A stretch of 64,000 nt of DNA, taken from the NCBI GenBank assembly GCA_030765045.1, contig CM060969.1, forward strand, positions 50,626,216 to 50,690,215, in the 5' to 3' direction. The notes below the pieces were generated by a model, which worked only from the letters and a program-made list of their open reading frames with translations, was not told the DNA's origin and did not search any database. Numbering within the stretch: position 1 is the first letter of the stretch; each line of letters begins with the position of its first letter. The DNA is from Tenodera sinensis. Lineage: Eukaryota > Arthropoda > Insecta > Mantodea > Mantidae. The translations under genes and the position numbers were made by a program. This document shows, one piece after another, positions 38,101 through 52,500 of this stretch.

Positions 38101-41100
38101 CTACGATTTCTATCCTAGCTTCTAAGGCTTCCTTTGTTTCATTTAAGTTTTTATGTACTAATTCTAAATTAGTTTCCATTACTTTCATATTTTCTTTACA
38201 CTCCTGTCTTCCTAATTCTATTTTCTGTTCTAAGTTCTGTCTTCCTAATTCCATTTTCTGTTCTAAGTCCTTTCTCACTTCCTCCATTTTCTGACCTATT
38301 TCTTTTTTATTATTTTCCAAGTCCTCTCTCACTCCCTCTATTTTCTGACCTAAACTTTGTTCTATGTCCTGTTTTAATTCTGCCCTATTCTGTTCCATTT
38401 TCTGACCTAAACTTTGTTTTGTTCCATTTTTTGTTTTAGTCTTTCAAACATGATCATCATTAACCTTTGGTCTTTGCTTATTGTTAGCTGTTCCTCACTT
38501 TCTAATTCTACCTGATAACTAGGCCTATCTGCCCCTTCCCCCACTCCTGTTTCTATCTCTTTTCGCGACATTTTAATTTCTTTATCCAATTCACTTAAGG
38601 TTGAAAGTCCCACTACTTTGCCGCTTCTCAGTAACATAAAAATGGAAATAAAATGTATGTAAAAACAAAAATTTTTTATCCTACTTTATTTTCCGTTGGT
38701 TCTTCGTCCAGTTATTTACGTCTCCTGGGCAGTTGGCTTCGCTAGATGATCTCCGGTGTTTTTCCCACGTTGATTCTCCGTGTATCGATGTTCTTTTGGT
38801 GATATCAAACGATGGTCTAATGGCGTCTTTTTCCTGCGCGATGGGATGGCGTCAGTTGATGTTTATTGTACTCGTAATTTTGCATTCCATTCTAAATTCG
38901 CGCTCCACGTAGGGTAAGCCATTTTGGTGCTGTTTTTATAAAAGATTATTACATATAGCAGCAGGAATAATGTTCTTACTGAAAGATGAATTACTTTGTT
39001 AGCAGACGCGACTCTTATCTACAGGGTTGTGGTAACAGAATGGAATGCATAAATCAATGTTCCTTTATCACAACACATTTATTCACCGACACTTCGTTAT
39101 TTTACACTCTCAGCACCATATTAATTAATCAACAACTTTCACAAATAAATTATTTGGTAGAATCTACACTGGATAAAAGTTTGGTGAAAGTTTCATGTTC
39201 ACACACTACCAAAAAAACACTTCCTTTCATCTTGAGCACACAGACGCTAATGAATCTAGTTCCTGGCGTCTCTCTGACGCAGCACCGCCATTTTTTGTAT
39301 TCATCCGCGCAATAGTTTTTATTGGTTGAACACAAAGTGACAAGAAAACATTGGCTATCTTGAATATTAAAAATAAGTCCCTGATACACCCAAACAAGAA
39401 CTAGAAATTTATACACTTTTAAAAAAACATTTATATGAACGATTTTCTATTGATCAATATTCTGTCTCAGCCCAAAATGGGATTTTTCTCATTTGTGATT
39501 TTTATGGTAAATTCAAATGAAATTAGTGCTAATGAAATTGTGGTAAGATTCTTTGAAACTGGGCATACTTTTGTGGCTGCTGATTCATTTCACCACAAGG
39601 TGGAATTATGAATGAAAGGGTGCAGAAACAATATGTATTATTTTCCAGACTTTGTAGATGCTGTAAAGGCAGCAGTAAAGGAAATGGAAGTTTTAGCAAT
39701 GGAGCTTCAGCATTTTCTCATTTGGCCTGATTATTCCTCATAATACAAACTGAATTATATTCAGCCAAGGCCTCATACACGTGATATGGTTGAAATAATC
39801 ATTTCCAGAGGAGCTGGTGAATTATTCAACATCAACTTCTTAAAATCAGAATGTTTATCCAGGCTTGTGGGCCATGGTTTAGTGGAAAATCTCCTTCCAG
39901 GCATTTCTGGACACTGGCTGTGAAAGCTTATGCAATTTGATAAATTTCTTAGTTGGAAAAATAATGAAAGCAAAAAAACTGCCAACAGATGAAAAACAAT
40001 GACAAGTGCTTGGAATTTCTGCTGAGAAGAAGCAAACAATAATTAGAAACTTAGGCAGTTTATTGAAATCCACCAGACTGACATTTTGGGAGAATCTGTC
40101 AGTGAACAAAAAATCATCTTTCTTGGAAGTTTGAAAACAGCGTTTGAAACCAGGGAGAACCAGTCGATGCCTGATTGATAATGGAGGAAAGTCAGCCTCC
40201 GAAACATGTTCCAGTAAATTATAAGTAAATGTATAGTGTTATTAACCGACTCACCTTTTTGGTTTAAAAAGAAAAATAAATTGTGAAACTGGTTTTCATA
40301 TCTTCCCATGCAATTTACTACTGGCCAAGGGGTGGAAGAAATTTTCAAAGATGAGGAATTTATGCTAATTGATGATTACTGCTACAATGGGAAACTGATA
40401 ATTTGTAGAGTTGCTAAGAAGGCCAAAATCAATACCAAGTATTATCAGGATGAAGTTCCCACCCCAGTTTACCACAATGAAATTTCAGCTCTCTTTGAGA
40501 GAGACGAAAACAAAGCCTGGGTGCACCAAGATAAGGCATCCAGTCATACTTCCATTTCAACTCTAGCATTCTTGCAAAGAATTGAGCAAAAAATGGAATA
40601 CATGCTATTCCATTGAGCAACATCCCAGTGAGATCTTCTGATGTCTCTGCGATTGATTTTGGCACCTTTGGACTCTGAAAACATAATTGGAAAGTAGGCA
40701 CTCTTGAACAATTGATGGTTTTTAAAACATCTATAAGGAGGACTGGGAACTTCTGGGCATGACTGGACTTGCAAGAGCCTTCTCCAGTGGAAACTGAGAT
40801 ACAGAGTGATTGCTCAGATGAAGGAACAACAAATAGAGCATGACTGGGGGTGGAGACATGGCTTTTCGTAAGGTAGGAGCAAAGTCAAACTATCAGAGAT
40901 GAGAAACAAACCTCCAACAAACTTACTGTTGGTGTTTTTAAACACACAAGCCGTGTGTGGGCAATGTTTGAGAGGTAGAACTGGAACTTAAAAATTCAAT
41001 GCCACAGCTGTGATTTGAACCAAAGACCCTCGGCTTACCAGGTGGGTGCTCTAACTATTGAGCTACTGTTACAACCTGCCAGAATGACATTGAATTCTCA

Positions 41101-44100
41101 AACCAGTTTGTATTTCTGATGTTGGCATAAATAAATAATAATTACCATCTGAAGGTTATTTAATCCTGGGACATAGAGTACTTGCAATAGTAAGTCACCA
41201 CTGGGGCAATTGTCTCTGATGTGAGATTGCCTTTGTGGTTTACTGAGAGAAATACAAACTGGTTTGAGAATTCAATGCCATTCTGGCAGGTTGTCACAGT
41301 AGCTTAATGGTTAGAGCATCTGCCTGGTTAGTGGAGGGTCTGTGGTTCAAATCCCAGCTGTGGCATTGAATTTTTAAGTTCCAGTTCTTTCTCTCAAACA
41401 TTGCCCACACATAAATAAATAATTATAAATTTGCTTTCGTAAGTGGGCAAAGAGAAACATTACTTCCCTTCAAAGTTTGTGTCCAGTAAGCACAAAACTT
41501 AACTACTGCTTTTGTATTTTTATTATTTACACTAATTTTGGTTATAAATGCTACTGTTAGTAAAATAATGTATGAGAGGTCCATTTTGAAGTAAGTAAGT
41601 TTATGCAAAAGAATAAATTTCCCAATAATGCTTTACCAAATATGTATATAGGATGTCTCAAAAACACAGACAATGCTTAGTATGTTGTGTGGGATGGCAA
41701 ACTGATTGGTTTTCAAATAGGAACCCCTGTTCAGAGGTGCATGGTTTGGAATGCACGTGCAATTGTGTTTGAAGATTTTCAATTGCTTCGTAGACTTGAG
41801 CAATAAGGTCCTCCGATATCGTTACAGGAGTGCCTTACACAATATCAGAAGGACCAGATGGGCAGACTATTTTTGAACCAAAGCAGGAAGTCAAGAGTCA
41901 CAAGAAACAAAGAAACATCGAGACAACTGGAGCCAAATAGAAATAAAAAAGTACCAAACAGGGCAGAATGACAATGATAGTGAATGCAAAGTTATGAAAA
42001 GTGTGGTGTGGAAGTGTCGGAGGATGGGAAAAGTGGAAGGGTTTTATGAGTGAAAAATAGGAATAGGAAGATAACTCAGTCACACAGCATACTTCGCAAG
42101 GATTTGCTCACCTTTGAAGCTTATTTACGAGCTAGTCCCTGTGTAAACAGTAGGCCTTTGCCCTTACAGAATGCCTATAGGCTAAATTTATTATAGTAGT
42201 ATTTATTTATTATCATCATCATCCTCATCCTCATCAGCGTCAGCGTCACCATCACCGTCACTGTCACCGTCACAGTCACCGTCACCATCATCATAATCAT
42301 CATCATTATATATTTATAATATGCATAATACTTTTTAAACATGTATTTTTCATAAGAAAACAGAAAAGCAAAAAAAAATAAAACATTATAGCCTATTTTT
42401 GTTAAAGATAATTGGATTTGACGTTAACTGACTCATGTTTGTAAAATAAATGATCTTTGAAAGGACCTCTAACTAGCCAAATTTTACTCCACACATACTT
42501 CCATGGTTTCTTAGATTATGCTTGTAGGTTTTGTACACTTTACCGTTAAACATAGAGCTAAAGGGCCTTATCAGACCAAGTAATCAATAAATCATGTGAC
42601 TTGAAGACTGCAAATTTTTGTTTGAGATTTTAAAATACGTGTTTTCCTCATTTTGAAATAGGAATTGAGTTAGAAATGACTCCAACTATAACCTTCCGGA
42701 ATTGCTTGGAACTTGGATTAAAAGATTTTAGAGAGGACATTTTAAGAATATCTGAGTCAGCAGCAAAGGAGTTTGTAATAGAGGACACGCTGAACAAAAT
42801 GAAAGAAGCTTGGGAAAATAATAATCTGGATATATCTCCCTATAAGGATTCTGGTAATAGTTTTAGTACTTCTTTTACTGTTATTTTATAAGCATAAAAA
42901 TGCAACTTCTGCTTTATCTCTTCTGGTTTCTAATGATAATAAGCAGGCTATACATACATAGTCTTAACCTTCCATTTGGCCCATGGTCTGGTAGTACATT
43001 GTTGGTAGTGCAGGGTCTAGTACGCCTATGCTGTATTTTTGTACTTATATTTATTTTTACTTTCTCTACTATGTAAGGGAAGTATTGTATTTGACCCAAA
43101 ATTTTGATGTTGAGATTTCACTGGAAATATATGTTTTGAGGCCTCTGAATTCAAAAAAAAAGAAAACATGGTAATTATTATTTATTTATGCCAACAAACT
43201 TACTGTTGGTGTTTTTAAACACACAAGCCATGTGTGGGCAAAGTTTAAGAGGTAGAACTGGAACTTAAAAATTCAATGCCACAACTGGGATTTTTAAGTT
43301 CCAGTTCTACCTCTTAAAAGAAAACATTTTTACAGAAAGGCCTATGTATTTGTATCTGTGAACAGCATAACTCAAAAACAAAAAGTCAGTTAAAAACAAA
43401 AGTTGGTATTTAAGTTTAATAGACAATATCTTGCTCTACAAAGAATGTAGATCTCATTAAAACATGCAGTTTATGTCCAAATGAATTTTTTGTGGAGTTA
43501 CCCATTTCAGAGATATTCTTTGTTATTTGTGTGAGTTTTGCAATACTTAAACTTTTCTCAAATGGAAGATCGTTATTTACTTTTTCATCTCTTAGTCGTG
43601 CAAAGAGAATAGAATTTCAGAGCCTTCTTATAGCAACCAACTTAAAAGGATATAACAATCGCTTAAACCCTATTGTATTCCCACATTCCCCTTGCATCTA
43701 CAAGCAAATATGCAATAAGATAATTTCTGCAAATGTTTATCATGAAGAAGATAAAGGAATAAGAGTTTTTAAAAATAGTTAGTAACTAGAGTAGAGAAAG
43801 TCATGTGAGTGCAACACATCAGATTATTTTAAATTTCAGTTTTCCTTCAGTTTTGCCAGTTGGTCAGCTTTCTCATTTCCTATTAGTCCACAATGAGCAA
43901 GGAGCCACTCCAGTTTTATACATTTTTTGAGTATTATTATAATAATATTGTAATTATGTTTTGTATTTCTTCTGTTTGCTTATTAAAGGAAACAGAATAA
44001 TTTGTTCCTATTGATTGCATAACCGCTGATGAGTTGCTAAGTATGACTGGCTTTTGGCATTCTTTTGTTCTATATAAGAGCTGCCTAAGTGCAACATCTA

Positions 44101-46493
44101 TAGCTAACAGTTCTTCATCAAAGTGTTTTGAAAGTGGTCCTGTGGAAACATACTGGCTAAAGAGCTTGCAGTGTACTCCTGCACCAGCATTTTCATCTTC
44201 ATTAAGCAAGGAGCTATCTGTATATATGTGGATCCATTCATCTTGGAGATACAGTGTATGGATTGTTCCTAGGGCTGCTAATTTTAACTATTGTGGAGTA
44301 CAATCTGCTTAAAAGTTAAGTTTTGTATGGTATATCTTGGTAGTTCAGTGGTGATCTGGGAGTTGTAGCTTTCAGGTTTAGCTTTGCTGAGTTCTTTTGG
44401 CCTTAGTGTCTCTATATGTTGCATGTAATCTCTCTGTGTTTTTAGATTTCTTTTGGTTGTTTCATATTTTGACTAGAAGTGATCATGAAATATGCAAGGC
44501 ATAAAATTTTTCATTCTTATAATGCTTTTGCTGAAAGAAGCCTTTATCTTTCAACAATTTTAAGGCTGATAAATGTTTAATGTGCATTATAATATGTGTT
44601 TCAGGGACATATATCATGAAGATTGCTGAAGAACAACAATTGTTGATGGATGATCAGGTTGTACTGACACAGCAACTGTCCTTTAGTCCTTTTAAGGCAG
44701 CTTTAGAGAAAGAAATCAATGAGTGGGATGAGGCATTGCGTTTAGCAGAGAATGTGGTAGAACTATGGACTGAATGCCAGAAGTAAGTACACTGTGCAAA
44801 TGATATATTATAATGTGAAGTTTTTTTATTATTGTTACATCCATAACATAGAAAACTGTTTTGCGCTCACCTTCACTTTAAACAACTGCAAAAACTGAAA
44901 TGTTTTCAAGATCATTCGATCTCATCCTCAGCCATTGGGTGACTGAAGCTACCTTCCTCCTGCTCCCTCTCTCTGTTGCTATGATCCTGTTGCTATCTGA
45001 CGTTAGGGGCACAGAGATTTAACACTTCATTCAATGAAGTGATTTCAAAATTTATTACTTTATTACTGTTTTTGATTGTGTATATTTTTACTTTCTCCAC
45101 AACGTATAGTAAGCAGAGGAAATATTGTATTCCACCCAAAAATTGTTAGCTAATGCTGGATTTCTGACAATGAAGTCATTAATCCTCTTGCTCTCCAATA
45201 TTTTTTCACAAAGAGAGCAATAGCAGTAATAGTAACCGTTTTTTAGAGAGCACCATATTTTTATGTTTTGGCGGTCACATCGCTCTCTCACAACCCCCAG
45301 AATGTCTGGAGGACCACACCTGTCGTTGGTTTACGGGTCTCACCGACCTGATCGGGAGAATTATCAAAATAAATTCACCGACCATATCCTCTGATTACCA
45401 ATCAGAGGAGGTATTACATGCCATGACAGGTCAGCATGTTGGGGTTAAGATTTTATAAATCTTATATTCTAAGAAATATATGTATATTTCTTCATTTTAT
45501 TAAGGTAGTGTCATGGATGGAGGCTGCCTCAGAGCCGCCCCTGGGTAACCCCAATAATATTTTACAAAAATTTCTGTGTATTATGTCTAGCTTCCCAACT
45601 TTTTTCATGGCCCCATATTTCAGTTGCATATAGCTTCCTTGCTTCTACCATATAATTCTAGCTACATAATTTTCATTTCTGGTATTTTCATGCTGCAATT
45701 ATCATGGAGTTTACTGTGAAAACTCTTTAGTGTGTTACCTGTATCTGTATTATACATATAGTGATTCCCCCCCCTCTCTCTCTCTTTCTGTGAAAGGTAA
45801 GAAAGTAAATAAGGATATAGTATAAATAAGTAAGGAACATGACAAAGTTGCCAGCAACATTTAATAAACTTTAGTAGCATTGACACAAGTCCAGTTGACA
45901 ATTTTTTTCTTTAATTGGTTTTTACCTCTTCTATGTCTTTTTCCATCTAGAGGGGATAACTATTTTTGACATCAATAAGAAATGATCTGATCCAGTGTCT
46001 TTCCCTCAGTATACTCTGGTGTCTCTCCCTAAACTAGATAGCTTGTTGTTTGTCAACACATAATTGATGATAGTTTTTGTTCCCCTAGCACTCCAAGTGT
46101 TCCACCTCTCGTATGAAATTTACTTTCTGATGTAGTGTGTACCATTTCCTTTTTCTGTTCTCCATGGCTGATTAAAAGCAATTGAGAACTGAAAGACAAA
46201 ACCACTGTTCAACAGCAAACACCAGATACCGAAAATGTTTACGTTTATTCCTTGTTTGTTGCTACGACATTGTCACACCAAAAGCCAAACACTCAGGTTG
46301 GGGCTTTATCAAAAGAGATAAGGAAAATATGCCTTGAGTTTCTCTTCAAATGTACAAATAAGTGACTCAAACCTCATGATAAGAGACATATTAACTCGAT
46401 GATTTGGTTTACCACCCAAAAATTTGATGTTGAGATTTCACCAGAAATATTTTGAGGCCCCCTGAATCCAGAAAAAGCATTTTTAGAAAAAGG

Positions 46494-46565
<72 letters not shown>

Positions 46566-49500
46566 TGTGAACTGAAAAACAAAAAGTAGGTTAAAAACCA
46601 AATTTGGTATTTAAGTATAATATTTTTCAAGGAAAACATTGAAAATACCTCCACCCTAAACTAACCTTTACATGAAAAACTTTTCAAAAATTTTGATTTT
46701 CTCGAAAATGGTTCTAATAATTTTGATTAAAATGCCACAGGTTTAACATATTCTTCCGGCAAATGAAATGTGTATTTTGAATTTTCTGGCTATAGCCCAC
46801 ATAGTCCTGTTTACTCTTGACTTGGCAAACTGTAAGAGATACACCAAATCTTACTATACAAAAAATGATGTAGGTATGCATGTATGTATGTGCATTCATG
46901 CATACATGTGTATGTGCATATCTACGTATGTAGGTAATGCTCTGGAGTCAACAATGAAGTCATTCTCCTTCTTGCTTCCCAGTACTTAGTACTTATATCT
47001 TGATAATTTTGTAAAGCTGCACAGTTTTGTAGATGCTCTTGGTGCTGTTTTTATTAATAACAAATGTGATGGTGATGAGCTTTTCACTCTTTCATTATCT
47101 CGGGTCGTGGTACTGGATGGAATGAACATACACTCAGGTTTAACTTTAGTGAAACATTTTATTTGCATCTTCTTGTTCACAGTATTTAAATTGTATTACA
47201 GTAGAAAGTCTTTTGTTTCTGTGGATCGACTTCCCTAGCTTCGCCGAAATTTAATGCCTGAAAATTTAGCAATATTTCGCTAAAACTGTTTTCTATCACT
47301 TTACACTTCGTCTATTTTACGTCCTTTTATTTACTCGCACACTTCGTATTAACTAACTCATTAAAGTTAGCTAATGTCTCACTTATTTTACACAAATTAA
47401 CGGTCTTTAAACACTTAGTAAATTTACTTTCACTATTTTATGACGGACACACATAAAAATACGTCCATCTACGCCAAACACTTAGACGCTAATGACTAGA
47501 CAATTGGCAATGCATTACACTTCTTTTTGTGTACATCCGCGTATGCGTTCATCAAATAGTTTCCACACTGTTAGGGAAGCGATCCTTAGTCATTCTCCCT
47601 TCGCTTTCAATATTGAACACATATAATTCTTTTATTTATACATATATATTAAAATTAAATATGGAAATATTTATGACGTCTTTAAACAAACTTAATTGTT
47701 TGTAACAATGAATGATAGTAACACGTTTTCGTCATTTAACCAACTCATACCAACATCAAAAACAAATTACACTCTTAACAAATATTCACATAAACGATTT
47801 TCTTTTGGGGTCTTTTAATATTCTGTCTCACTCTCTATCCATTTCTATATCTGGAGAGCACAATGCACAATTTGGAGAAGACCATATACCAATTCTATGG
47901 AGATGTTTTCCTGGGCAATCATGTCCTGTAGAAAGCCTAATCTTGGCAACAGCAGATTTACATGGCAATTCTGCAATTACAGAGGGATTTTCCAGATGTA
48001 TTTTCATATGTTGGTTACCAATTTTTTCAGTTAGTCTAGATTTTTAATTACCATTACTTCTTTTCTTTATAATTCTTTTAATTGATTCACATGAAAAGGC
48101 TTTTATTCTTTCTGTTTAATTTTACATCCTTTTTTTGCTAACACATCAGCCTTTTCATTCCCCTGAATTCCACAATGTGCTGGAATCCATTGCAAAACTA
48201 CACATTTTCCAAGTTTTTTAATGGTTTGGGTTATATTTTGTATTTCTAGAATTGTATCCATCTTTGGATAGGATGTTGATGCTACAACCTGAATTGCTGC
48301 TTTGGAATCTGAAAAAATAACAATATTCTTGTACTGTTGCAGCCAAATAAGAATGTTTTGGAATGAAAGATAAATAGCTAAAACTTTACCATCAAAATTT
48401 TTAGTATTTTTTCCATCTTGTTGGTAGAAAAAGAAGAATTTGCACTTCCACCAGCTCTAGCTCCATGTTCATCTAAGAGGGATCCATCTCTATCCAGTTT
48501 ACAGAAGGATAATTTGTGTGTATAGTTTCTAAAGCTTAGCCATGTCTGGAGGAGTTTTTCTTTTATTAATGAAATTATTTGAATTTAGATTATAGTCAAT
48601 GCTGAAATTATCAATTGGATTGTTGCCATATATTATGTTCTCTTTATTTTTTGGTATTTCTACAAAAATGAAGATCTCATTAAAGCACGCAATTTATGTC
48701 CAAATGAACCTTTTTGTGGAATATACATATTTTGTTGTTTAACAATGTTGTCAATAGCCAGTATCACATCAGCATTGCCAGCATGGCGGAATTTCGTCCC
48801 ACAGGAGTTATAGGAGTTATTTTACACACTAGTAAATCTATGGACATGGAGCTGTCGTTATTAAGCACACTTAAAAACCATCGGTCTAGACCAGATTTGA
48901 ACTTGCAAACTTGGAATCAGTAAGCCAGCATCTAAACAACCTTTTTTTTTTTTTTTTTTTTTTTTGGAGTGAACCATTTTGGAGATATTCCTTGTTATTT
49001 GTCTGACCTTTGGAGTACTTAAACTTTCATCAAATGGAAGCTTGTTATTTATTTCTTTATATTCTAGCTGTGCAAAGAGAATGGAATCTCAAAGCTTTAA
49101 AAGATTTGACTATCGCTCAAAGTGTGCTGTATTCCCATATTCCCCTTGCACCTACAAGGAAATAAGCAATAAAATAATTTCTGCAAATGTTCATCTCAAC
49201 TAACATGAAGAAGATAGAAGAATAAGAGTTTGTAAGAATGGTTAGTACAAAACTTGAGAAAGTCATGTAAGGGCAACACATCAGATTTATTTTTTCCCAA
49301 ATGCTCAATTCTATTGATGTGGAGATTATAATAGTTTTATATTATGGCCAAGTTGTGGTTTTCTATCCAAAACTGGTGTGACATAGCAGACTTTTCTGTT
49401 TGTTTCAGTTTTATGTTTCTCTTGTGTTTCTTTAGTGTGATTTCCAAATTTCTTTTTGTCTTTCTTACATAGCTTTTCTCACAATTCTCACTGCTATCTG

Positions 49501-52500
49501 ATACATTCTGGATTTTAAAGTATTCAGGATTGTATCTTTAGTGACTTGCTTAGCAGGTTCTTCAAACTGAATTTATTTTGTGTCTAAAATATATATAAGT
49601 AAACAAAATACCCTCAAAATACCCCTTTTCATTGCAGGACTTGGATGTACCTAGAACCTATTTTCACAAGTGCAGATATTAACAGACAACTTCCTGCTGA
49701 AAGTAAGAAGTACGGAACAATGGAAAGAAATTGGAGGAGAATAATGAAAAATGCTCATGACAATCCTGGGGCAAGTATTAACCTTATAAAAGAAAAACAA
49801 AGCTGGTATGTGCTTATGGTATATAATAAAAAATTCTATTTGTAATATACTCTTCTGATATTCTGTTATAAGAAAAATTGAAACTTTATAACCATGTCTT
49901 AAGTTATACTTTCTTCACAACTTACCTAGTTAGAGAAAGCACTTTGTGTGTGACAGAAAAGGGAGGTGGACAGGGGTAGGTGGAGGGAGAGAGAGAGCAA
50001 TGAAGGGGGTGAACAAGAGAGGGGGCAAGGGGTAATGGAGTGGGAGAGGACTTTATTTAAGTTTAACACCCTTTAATGTGGTAGGTCATATCAGATGATG
50101 AATGAAATGATGCTCAAATGAATGTGGGTTTTGTAGAGGTTAAAGTTACTCAACATTTGTCTTCTCAGGACAAGGGAAAGCCCCAGAAAAAAAACCTTAT
50201 TCAGATAACTCACCCTGAGATTCGAACTCAAGACCTCTTGAATGTGAGGCAGACATGCTACCACCACAGCACAGAGGCAGGCCAAGAGGAGGTTGTAGAG
50301 GGAGTGAGACAAGAAGGGAGAGAGGAGTGAAGTGGAAGAGAGGAAGAAAGAGATGGAGTGAGAGAGGGAGGAAGAGGGAGAGAGGGCATTTGAGGGGAAG
50401 AGATAGAGAGATCAAGGATGGGCGGAGATAGAATGGATGAATAGAGAAACAGCAAGAGAGATAGAGAGAGAATGTAAATTAAATTATTTTTTAATATAGG
50501 TATTTAAATATAGTGGTAGTAATCAAATGTTCTGGAGGTTTTGATTTGTCACCATTTGTTTGCGGGCTTCCTAATAATATTCTGCAATTTGGAATGATAT
50601 CCCAACTATTTTCTGAAGATTGGAGCAGGACATCAGATGGTCCTTGTTCATTACTGTATTCTTGTTTTTGCATACTATGCAGTGTGGAGGGTCTAATAGT
50701 TTAATTTTAAAAAGTTGTGCCGCCAAGCAATTGTGGCCAGTTTCAAGACAAAATGATGCTATTGCAATTGATCAGGTATTGTCTGGTATTATATTTGGTT
50801 CTAGTAATGTCTTCCAAATCTTCGTATCACATTGGAGTTTACTGAGATCAGCTATATGGATTTTTATTTTATTTTTGGTAGTTGTACTGATTTACAAGAT
50901 AAACAATTGTTCTTACTTTGTTGGATGAGTGTACCTTTTTTTGAAAGCGTATCAGCCTTCTCATTTCCTTCTAAACCACAATGTGCTAGGATCCATTGTA
51001 AAACAATGTTTTTATTTAGAATTTTTAACAGCGTGATGTAATTTTTGGCTTCTATTATTCTATGGTCTTCAATGGTCTGGTTGTGTGCTAGTGTTATGCT
51101 CAGTGCCAAACAAGAAGGAGATTGACAGTTACTTACCACATGGTACAAAGCTCTAAATGAATGGGAGTGGATGGATGCATCATTGCAGTAGAAGAACTAG
51201 TTAGAGATAAGATGTTTCCATAGCAACGGTAAATGCTAAACCAGTGTTGTCGATATTTAACACGTAATTAGCAAGTGCCTGACCTACAATCCAGAAGTAA
51301 CATAAACTATGTGTCTTATCTTCTGTTTTCCCTGCAATATATACAATGTCTCCCTCCATCTCCAGTTTGCAATGTTTGTTTCAGAGATTGCCTGTATGCT
51401 GACAAGTTTATTTGCATCATTCTATTTATGTGGTTATTTGCCTTGTATTTATATGTGTCTGAATCTGTGTATCTGTGTGTACATTGTGAACATTAGCAAT
51501 TGTCTTACTCATTTAATGAATATTTAATTATGTCCAAAAATATTGACAAAGATAGCGTAGTCAAACAAAAAACTTTACGCACTTGGGAAGGGAATAAAAT
51601 TGTGTTTGGTATGTATCCCAATTAAAGGATTATGCAGTGGATGGTGTTGCTGAAGAACATGTTTGCAAAATTGTTTGGTTTCCCCTTTTACTGGTGTAAT
51701 TGGATTGAATTAATTTGGGCCGAAGTAAAAAGTTTCATTGTGTGAAACAACAAGGGTTTCACTGTGTCATCTTAATAAAGCTACATCAATAAGAAGCTGA
51801 AAACTGAAAAAGGGGTTACTGATACAAAGGGCATAAAAATGCAGCATGAGAAAATGGAGTTTTAGAAGCAAGTATAGAATAGTGTCATTTTCGGGGGTAA
51901 TTCCAGCAACAACAGCAATGATACAAATGAGTCAGATATCAGCAGCATTTTCCCATTTCGCAGGTGCGTTTCTTTTGCTAACATAATTCTTTACAGTGAT
52001 ATTTACTTGCATGTTCTATCCTTTGCATGTAGGTTTACTATTTCACTATTGTCTTTGAATATGAATATAAATTATACCTGCTCCACATTCCAAACATATG
52101 CCAACCGTCTTCTTACACATAATGCTAACACACTCCCCACATGCTTGCCATAAGTGGCAATGTTGCTTCTCTTTCACCGTGAACTGCCAATCCCTTTCTT
52201 GTTTGGCACCAATAATAGAATGGCTGAGCTAGAGTCAGAAAGTATATCAAAGCATTTTGGAGAGAATTGATATGAAGAAACAATTGTTATAGAACTGTAA
52301 GTATTGCTTCTGTTTTACCATCATAATATGCTGTATATGTTCCAAGAGAAATGTAAAATGAGAAAACTTTACATGTTCTTCCAGATCCTGGTGCTGGTTC
52401 TCTATTCATTAGTAACCCATCTGTATAGATATGAAGCCATATTTGTTCTGGACACCTATTGTTGATTGTTTCTATTGCTATTTGTTTTTTTACTATTTGG

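Larger units (their letters stand above)
34490..39469 (-). mobile_element. LTR retrotransposon (Gypsy-type), non-autonomous
   Basis: Near-identical LTRs 34490-35033 and 38925-39469 and a 4-bp target duplication GCCC (34486-34489 and 39470-39473). Read on the minus strand each LTR runs TGAGACAG...CAGCACCA. A candidate primer-binding site TGGCTTACCCTACGTGG follows the 5' LTR (about 38906-38922). Internally there is Gag (38637-36613), then only the last ~40 residues of integrase, then about 1.4 kb of non-coding DNA with a minisatellite. Protease, RT, RNase H and the integrase core are absent. Two solo LTRs of the same family lie at 12303 and 47040. Confidence 0.85.
33184..40135 (+). pseudogene. 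Transposon-associated ORF (DUF7869-like), split by an LTR element
   Basis: The + strand carries broken pieces of a protein family seen in many arthropod genomes (recognised from memory; the DUF7869 label is inference; function unknown). Before the LTR element: acidic start MNDSANPEYRHGSL, CIGKCSTNVSEEMSKFLHTE and FWKLKSRKERKSFILHYICT near 33480, then HKTFFLTTLGF near 33700, SYYHKEHALNNLYLPSGL near 33880, and EYRLVAKEIHILFDNLDSQG near 34010. After it: NEIVVRFFETGHTFVAADSF and HHKVE near 39530, and YYFPDFVDAVKAAVKE near 39640. Motif WLDNCLAQN is formed only when the LTR element (34490-39469) and one GCCC are removed. Stops and frameshifts throughout. It may be the gene of an unrecognised transposon. 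Confidence 0.5.

Noticed and set aside
37917..38294. 125-codon plus-strand frame
   Set aside because: Anti-sense shadow of the coiled-coil Gag; low-complexity Ser/Phe composition follows from Lys/Glu codons on the other strand.
41286..41360. Possible tRNA gene
   Set aside because: Multi-copy SINE B sequence with decayed tRNA structure; inverted copies at 40917, 55525 and 55875.
46374..46654. Minus-strand frames rich in Thr-His
   Set aside because: Translation of the (GT)n microsatellite.
49771..49842. Continuation of exon 9 to the stop at 49843
   Set aside because: ASINLIKEKQSWYV does not match dynein, and phase and alignment support splicing at the GC donor.
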